DNA of 6,625 bases from Campylobacter sp. (lineage in GTDB: Bacteria; Campylobacterota; Campylobacteria; Campylobacterales; Campylobacteraceae), in the NCBI GenBank assembly GCA_017940085.1, contig JAGAZK010000123.1, forward strand, positions 1 through 6,625, in the 5' to 3' direction. Below, one piece after another: positions 1 to 6,625 of this stretch (its first letter is position 1; every line of letters starts with the position of its first letter). A program made the position numbers and the translations under genes. The notes under the pieces were generated by a model that ran no database searches, was not told the DNA's origin, and was given only the letters and a program-made list of their open reading frames with translations.

Positions 1-51
1 CAAGCAATATGGGGACTTGCTTCCCAGAATAGAGAGGATGAACGACTTCTA
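1..51. other. Unassigned left edge beyond the CinA-like gene
   Basis: No gene can be assigned here. The stretch lies just past the stop codon of the minus-strand gene. The first 60 bases contain 26 G or C (43 percent), more than the roughly one third seen elsewhere. Two weak inverted repeats are visible: AAGCAA (2-7) with TTGCTT (17-22), and CTTCT (46-50) with AGAAG (54-58). Neither is followed by a T-run, so neither reads as an intrinsic terminator. Open frames cross the segment on both strands, but none has a recognisable product. Confidence 0.4.
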
Positions 52-654
52 TCAGAAGAACGCCCCAAAAAGATTTTTTGCACTATCAACAAAACCATCA
101 AGTTGCCCAAATTTACCAGTGGTGGCTTTGACAAGTATGATTAAATCTGTAAATTTAGTCAAATTTATATCCACATCATAAGTGGAAGTAAGCGGATCTA
201 AAAGTGCCATAACACTACTTTGATCTTCGTCTAAAACGATAAAAGATTGAGTATTTGGTTGTGTTTGAGTAAGTAAATTTGGCAATTTTTCACAAGGAAT
301 TGCTTTGATGACATTTATGCTTGAGTTTTTAAAATCCACGACAAAGCTGTCTTTTTGATACTCTAAGCTTGAAGCTGGAGCTATTGTTTGGTCTTTTAGC
401 TCCATATTTTCGTTTTTTAAAGTAGATAAAATTTTAGCTACTAAAAAATAGCTTTTGTTACTCGCAAAAATCGTTATATAATCAAAATTATCAGAATGTT
501 TTTCTAAAATAAAGGGTAAATTTTTATCATTTTCGTCTATGATAAAATACTCGCCAAGTTCGCCAAAATGGCTTTCATAACTCCTTAAAACATAATCCAT
601 AAAAAATTTATTTATTTTTAGTTCATCTGAAATTATGATGATTGCGTGTCGCAT
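52..654 (-). CDS. CinA N-terminal-like protein (degenerate MoCF/KH domains), 200 aa
   Basis: I do not recognise this protein with certainty. Its layout resembles the N-terminal part of CinA-family proteins. Residues 4-12 (AIIIISDEL) match the opening strand of the MoCF fold, usually IItIGdELl. An acidic IDENDKNL segment (39-46) sits where CinA has VGDnxexL, and DYITIF (58-63) precedes the usual glycine loop. Residues 115-128 (VIKAIPCEKLPNLL) echo the lPGvPsEl motif. Residues 136-196 could be the small KH-like domain. The GGLGPT loop expected after DYITIF is missing and reads ASNKSYF, so pterin or nucleotide binding as in MoaB is doubtful. The C-terminal NMN deamidase domain of full CinA is absent. 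There is no signal peptide or membrane segment, so it is probably cytoplasmic. I chose the ATG at 654: it has AAAGG 8 bases upstream, and the alternative GTG at 685-687 overlaps the likely -10 element. The gene is divergent from ileS. That it is a real gene is likely; the family call is an inference. Confidence 0.6.
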   Translation of the reverse strand: MRHAIIIISDELKINKFFMDYVLRSYESHFGELGEYFIIDENDKNLPFILEKHSDNFDYITIFASNKSYFLVAKILSTLKNENMELKDQTIAPASSLEYQKDSFVVDFKNSSINVIKAIPCEKLPNLLTQTQPNTQSFIVLDEDQSSVMALLDPLTSTYDVDINLTKFTDLIILVKATTGKFGQLDGFVDSAKNLFGAFF

Positions 655-662
655 TAAAAAAA

Positions 663-667
663 CCTTT
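663..667 (-). promoter_or_regulatory. Ribosome binding site of the CinA-like gene
   Basis: AAAGG on the minus strand lies 8 bases before the ATG at 654-652. It supports this start over the GTG at 685-687, which would add 11 residues (MIEFCQKKVFL) with no family resemblance. Confidence 0.6.
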
Positions 668-677
668 TTTTGGCAAA

Positions 678-686
678 ATTCTATCA
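678..686 (-). promoter_or_regulatory. Extended -10 promoter of the CinA-like gene
   Basis: The minus strand reads TGATAGAAT, an extended -10 (TG, one base, then TAGAAT against TATAAT). No convincing -35 box is seen, which is usual for Campylobacter sigma-70 promoters. Transcription would begin near 671, giving a leader of about 17 bases with the AAAGG site inside it. This is pattern-based inference. Confidence 0.5.
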
Positions 687-723
687 CAAAACAGCTGAAT
701 AAAACTTATTTTTATGATTTTTT

Positions 724-732
724 TGCTAAAAT
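724..732 (+). promoter_or_regulatory. Extended -10 promoter of the ileS operon
   Basis: TGCTAAAAT is an extended -10 element preceded by a T-rich tract (709-724), in keeping with Campylobacter sigma-70 promoters, which rely on T-rich upstream DNA rather than a -35 box. Transcription would start near 739, about 20 bases before the ileS ATG. No other promoter-like site stands out before the later genes, so it may drive the whole plus-strand unit. Confidence 0.55.
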
Positions 733-748
733 CTACAAATTTAAACTC

Positions 749-754
749 AAGGGA
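749..754 (+). promoter_or_regulatory. Ribosome binding site of ileS
   Basis: AAGGGA ends 4 bases before the ATG at 759. It fixes that start and argues against the in-frame ATG at 714, which lies upstream of the -10 element and would add 15 residues not expected in IleS. Confidence 0.7.
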
Positions 755-758
755 TTTC

Positions 759-3506
759 ATGGATTACAAAAATACACTTTTATTGCCAAATACGGCTTTT
801 GCTATGCGTGCAAATTTGAGCGAAGAGCAACCAAAACGCTTCAAAAAATGGAGCGATAATAAAATTTATGAAAAAATGAAAGAAAATCGCAAAAACGCAA
901 CAAAAAATTTTAATATTCACGATGGACCACCTTATGCTAATGGACACATTCATATAGGACATTCTTTAAATAAAATTTTAAAAGATATGATAACCAAAAC
1001 TCATTATTTTATGGGTGATAGCATTCGCTATACTCCAGGTTGGGATTGTCATGGGCTACCGATAGAACAACAAGTAGAAGTCAAATTTGGCGATAAGAAA
1101 AAAGATATGAGCAAATCAGCTATTAGAAGTGAGTGTAGAAAATGGGCTGATGAGTTTATCCAAATCCAAAAAGAAGAATTTAAAAATTTGGGCGTTTTGG
1201 GGGATTGGGAAAATCCTTATTTGACGATGAAATTTAAATTTGAAGCTAATATTTATAAAACTCTTTGTGAAGTGGCTAAAAAAGGGCTTTTGGTAGAAAG
1301 AAGTAAGCCTGTATTTTGGAGCTGGGCAGCAAGATCGGCTCTGGCTGAAGCAGAAGTAGAATATCAAGACAAAGAAGATTATAGCTTATTTTTGGCTTTT
1401 GATTTAGATAAAAATGCTTTGGATAAATTAGGCGTTAAAACTGCAAAAGCTGTGATTTGGACGACTACGCCTTGGACTTTGGCTGCAAATCAAGCAATCA
1501 GTCTTAAACCAAACACAAAGTATATTTTAACTAGTGAGAATTATATTTTTGCCAAAGAATTGCTTGAAAGTCTCAAAAATCAAGCTATTACAAAAGGCGA
1601 AGTGATAAAAGAATTTATTTCTGATGAGCTTGAAAATTTACATGCTATAAATCCGCTAAATAACAGAAAATCAATGTTTATTTTAGGTGAGCATGTTTTG
1701 ATGGACGGCGGAACTGGGCTTGTTCATACAGCACCAGGACATGGCGAAGATGATTATTTTGTGTCTTTGAGATACGGGATAGAAGTCATAATGCCAGTAG
1801 ATGAAAATGGCTGTTATGATGAAGTTTTGCGAAACAAAAAATTAATCCATGAGCAGTATTTAGATGAATTTGTGGGACTTCATATCTTTAAAGCAAATGA
1901 GAAAATTATTGAAATTTTAAAAGACAATATCGTTTGGATTGGTAAATTTATCCACAGCTATCCGTATTGTTGGCGAACTCACAAACCAGTAATTTACAGA
2001 GCCACAAAACAATGGTTTATAGCGATGGACGAGCCAAAATTAAGCGGTGGTCAAACTCTAAGACAAGCGGCTTTAAAAGCTTTAGAGAATGTTAAATTTT
2101 ATCCACAAAGTGGGATTAAAAGAATAGGCTCAATGATAGAAAATCGTCCTGACTGGTGTATTTCGCGTCAAAGAGATTGGGGCGTGCCAATTGCATTTTT
2201 TAGAGACAAAACTACAAAAGAGCCTATTTTTGACCATGAAATTATGGAAAATATCGCAAGTATTTTTGAACAAAAAGGAGCTGATGCTTGGTGGGATTTA
2301 GAAATTGCAGAATTACTCCCAAAAAACACTAAATTTAATCCGCAAAACTTAGAAAAAGTAAATGATATTTTGGATGTTTGGTTTGATAGCGGATCTACTT
2401 GGAATGCTGTGCTCAAAAGCGATGAATACGATAGTGGCGAGTATGTATGCGATATGTATTTAGAAGGTAGCGATCAACACAGAGGCTGGTTTCAAAGCTC
2501 ACTTTTATTGAGCGTAGCAGTCAATGAAACTGCACCTTATAAAAATATCGTAACTCACGGCTTTACAATGGATTCAAATGGCAATAAAATGAGCAAATCC
2601 AAAGGAAATGTCGTGGCACCAAATGATGTGGCTAAAAAATTTGGTGTGGAGATTTTGAGACTTTGGGTTGGAATGAGCGATTATTCAGGTGATCAAAAAA
2701 TTGGCGATGATATTTTAAAACAAATTAGCGAACAATACCGCAAAATCCGCAATACAATAAGATTTTTACTTGCAAATATTGATGATTTTGACGGGCAAAA
2801 AGCTGAGCTTAATATGCTTGATAAATGGATTTTGACTAGATCCACAAAGATTTTCAAAGAAGTTGAAATTTGTTTTAGAGAGTATGATTTTTCGAAAGGC
2901 TTTAATATTTTATTAAATTTCCTTACAGGCGATTTGAGCGGGATTTATCTTGATATTTGCAAAGACAGATTGTATTGCGATGACAAAAATAGCACTCGCC
3001 GCAGATCTGCTCAGTTTGCGATGTTTGAAATACTAAACTCTATCTTAACTCTAATAGCTCCAGTTCTTACATATACAGCAGATGAAGCAGTGGAGGCTGC
3101 ACCAAATATTTTTAAAGGCAAAGATATTTTTGATTTTACGCATAAAAGTTTAGATTATGATTTTGAAATAAAAGATGAAATTTTAATCTCAAGTAGAGAA
3201 AAATTTAATGAAATTGTAGATCAGCTCAAAAAAGATAAAATCATCAAATCAACTCTAGAGCTAGTTTTGCAAACAAGTTCAAACGAGATTTTATCAATAG
3301 ACAAAGAAAGTGTGAGTGATTGGTTTATGGTATCAAATTTAGAAAATTTAAATCCAAGCGGAGAAGAGATTGCTAAATTTGATTTGGATAATGAAATTTT
3401 TAGAATAATCAAATCAGATTCTCACAAATGCCCAAGATGTTGGAAATTTGTCTCACAAAAAGAAGATAAATTATGTGATCGTTGCCAAAAGGTAATAAAT
3501 GTTTGA
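759..3506 (+). CDS. ileS: Isoleucyl-tRNA synthetase (class I, bacterial zinc type)
   Basis: The 915-residue product attaches isoleucine to tRNA(Ile) in the cytoplasm with ATP and clears mischarged valine in an editing domain. Visible motifs run in family order: DGPPYANG then HIGH at 65-68; [10 protein letters not shown] at 94-103; editing-domain TTTPWT from 235 and [11 protein letters not shown] at 323-333; [11 protein letters not shown] at 467-477; VWFDSGST at 540-547; GSDQHRGWF; and KMSKS at 610-614. The helical anticodon-binding domain begins near LDKWIL (687). A zinc knuckle closes the protein, with Cys891, Cys894, Cys906 and Cys909 (CPRCW and CDRC). The length and terminal zinc site fit the ordinary bacterial IleS1 form rather than the eukaryote-like, mupirocin-resistant IleS2. 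All key motifs are intact. The start at 759 is set by AAGGGA and by the promoter position. The last 8 bases overlap the next small gene, implying translational coupling. Confidence 0.97.
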   Translation: MDYKNTLLLPNTAFAMRANLSEEQPKRFKKWSDNKIYEKMKENRKNATKNFNIHDGPPYANGHIHIGHSLNKILKDMITKTHYFMGDSIRYTPGWDCHGLPIEQQVEVKFGDKKKDMSKSAIRSECRKWADEFIQIQKEEFKNLGVLGDWENPYLTMKFKFEANIYKTLCEVAKKGLLVERSKPVFWSWAARSALAEAEVEYQDKEDYSLFLAFDLDKNALDKLGVKTAKAVIWTTTPWTLAANQAISLKPNTKYILTSENYIFAKELLESLKNQAITKGEVIKEFISDELENLHAINPLNNRKSMFILGEHVLMDGGTGLVHTAPGHGEDDYFVSLRYGIEVIMPVDENGCYDEVLRNKKLIHEQYLDEFVGLHIFKANEKIIEILKDNIVWIGKFIHSYPYCWRTHKPVIYRATKQWFIAMDEPKLSGGQTLRQAALKALENVKFYPQSGIKRIGSMIENRPDWCISRQRDWGVPIAFFRDKTTKEPIFDHEIMENIASIFEQKGADAWWDLEIAELLPKNTKFNPQNLEKVNDILDVWFDSGSTWNAVLKSDEYDSGEYVCDMYLEGSDQHRGWFQSSLLLSVAVNETAPYKNIVTHGFTMDSNGNKMSKSKGNVVAPNDVAKKFGVEILRLWVGMSDYSGDQKIGDDILKQISEQYRKIRNTIRFLLANIDDFDGQKAELNMLDKWILTRSTKIFKEVEICFREYDFSKGFNILLNFLTGDLSGIYLDICKDRLYCDDKNSTRRRSAQFAMFEILNSILTLIAPVLTYTADEAVEAAPNIFKGKDIFDFTHKSLDYDFEIKDEILISSREKFNEIVDQLKKDKIIKSTLELVLQTSSNEILSIDKESVSDWFMVSNLENLNPSGEEIAKFDLDNEIFRIIKSDSHKCPRCWKFVSQKEDKLCDRCQKVINV
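3487..3492 (+). promoter_or_regulatory. Ribosome binding site of the 36-aa membrane protein gene
   Basis: AAAAGG lies inside the ileS 3' end, 6 bases before the ATG at 3499. The good spacing supports genuine translation of the small frame. Confidence 0.6.
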
Positions 3507-3605
3507 AAACGAAGTAAGTATAAATTTAATCATTGTTACAATCGTTATTTTGGTAGCAATTACAGCTTTTGGCGTATTTTTTGTAAATAAATTTAAGGAG
3601 AAAAA

Positions 3606-3609
<4 letters not shown>
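3499..3609 (+). CDS. Small single-span membrane protein, 36 aa
   Basis: This short frame fills the space between ileS and gatA. The translation has a short acidic start (MFENEVS), an uninterrupted hydrophobic span at about residues 8-29 (rich in I, V, L, A, F, with G25), and a basic tail (residues 30-36, NKFKEKK). The charge pattern predicts one inner-membrane helix with the tail in the cytoplasm. No catalytic motif or cleavage site is visible, and the function is unknown. The ATG overlaps the last 8 bases of ileS, and the TGA (3607-3609) overlaps the gatA GTG. Codons 33-34 (AAG GAG) are at the same time the gatA Shine-Dalgarno sequence. I recall a similarly tiny membrane-protein gene annotated between ileS and gatA in C. 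jejuni, but could not check it. If the frame is not translated, the only alternative is a 99-base spacer, which is less likely given its ribosome binding site and the exact overlaps. Confidence 0.75.
3595..3600 (+). promoter_or_regulatory. Ribosome binding site of gatA, inside the upstream small gene
   Basis: AAGGAG is a near-perfect anti-16S match 5 bases before the GTG at 3606. It decides the gatA start and is embedded in codons 33-34 of the 36-aa gene, so ribosomes finishing that gene pass over it. Confidence 0.75.
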
Positions 3610-6423
<2,814 letters not shown>

Positions 6424-6625
6424 GTGAAAACTTACAAAGAGCATTTTAACGAGCCTTTGCATCTTGAAAGCGGACGAATTTTAAGCGAATTTGACCTAGT
6501 TTATGAGACTTATGGGAAATTAAACAAAGATAAATCAAATGTAGTTGTCGTATGTCATGCACTAACAGGCTCACATCACGCAGCTGGTCGTTATGAAAAT
6601 GATAGCAAACCTGGTTGGTGGGATG
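6424..6625 (+). CDS. metX: Homoserine O-acetyltransferase, N-terminal part (cut by window edge)
   Basis: The 67 complete codons match the start of MetX, an alpha/beta-hydrolase that transfers acetyl from acetyl-CoA to homoserine, giving O-acetylhomoserine for methionine synthesis by sulfhydrylation. Family marks are PLHLESG (11-17), the YETYGKLN strand (27-34), the hydrophobic strand [16 protein letters not shown] (40-55) with the oxyanion-loop leucine region, and KPGWWD (62-67). The nucleophile elbow with the catalytic Ser and the Asp-His pair lie beyond the edge, so integrity cannot be judged. The GTG start follows the guaB TAA with no gap and in the same frame, so no upstream start is possible. 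The only Shine-Dalgarno candidate is AGGG at 6409-6412, 11 bases away and weak, so termination-reinitiation from guaB is likely. Serine O-acyltransferases of the same family are the alternative, but the MetX reading fits best. Confidence 0.88.
   Translation, partial: MKTYKEHFNEPLHLESGRILSEFDLVYETYGKLNKDKSNVVVVCHALTGSHHAAGRYENDSKPGWWD

Noticed and set aside
46..58. CTTCT-ATC-AGAAG hairpin as a terminator of the minus-strand gene
   Set aside because: The stem is 5 bp, overlaps the stop codon and has no T-run after it on the minus strand.
655..687. GTG at 687 as the start of the CinA-like gene
   Set aside because: The codon overlaps the minus-strand -10 element and the extra residues do not look conserved. 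The ATG at 654 has AAAGG at good spacing.
714..758. Upstream in-frame ATG at 714 as the ileS start
   Set aside because: It lies before the TGCTAAAAT -10 element, has no Shine-Dalgarno site, and would add 15 residues before the normal IleS N terminus.
635..859. Plus-strand open frame of 74 codons across the divergent promoter region
   Set aside because: It overlaps the starts of both the CinA-like gene and ileS, contains the promoter elements, lacks a convincing ribosome binding site and has no family resemblance.

Overview
The window is AT-rich (mostly about one third G+C), densely packed and typical of Campylobacter or a close Campylobacterota relative. Supporting signs are the order ileS, a tiny membrane-protein gene, gatA, guaB, the extended -10 promoters without a clear -35 box, and AT-rich codon use. 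As I remember it, Campylobacter jejuni has the same ileS, small membrane protein, gatA, guaB order, with an unrelated gene divergent from ileS. The metX-like gene after guaB suggests a non-jejuni Campylobacter, but I cannot name the species from the sequence alone.

Layout. Positions 1-51 hold no assignable gene. On the minus strand, 654 down to 52 encodes a 200-residue protein that looks like a degenerate CinA N-terminal region (MoCF-like fold plus KH-like tail), without the C-terminal deamidase. A 104-base divergent intergenic region (655-758) carries one extended -10 element for each direction. The plus strand then runs as a single compact unit to the window edge: ileS (759-3506), a 36-residue single-span membrane microprotein (3499-3609), gatA (3606-4967), guaB (4969-6423) and the first 67 codons of metX (6424 to the edge).

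The five plus-strand genes are joined with almost no spacing: an 8-base overlap, a 4-base GTGA overlap, a 1-base gap and a 0-base gap. There is no terminator-like hairpin or T-run between them, so a single transcript with translational coupling is likely. Two genes serve tRNA charging: IleS makes Ile-tRNA, and GatA is the amidase subunit that converts Glu-tRNA(Gln) and Asp-tRNA(Asn). GuaB makes XMP for guanine nucleotides, and MetX activates homoserine for methionine synthesis. The grouping looks like growth-linked housekeeping.

I found no mobile element, CRISPR array, RNA gene or defence system. The less ordinary items are the coupled microprotein between ileS and gatA, the degenerate CinA-like protein, and a small base-composition change at the extreme left edge.
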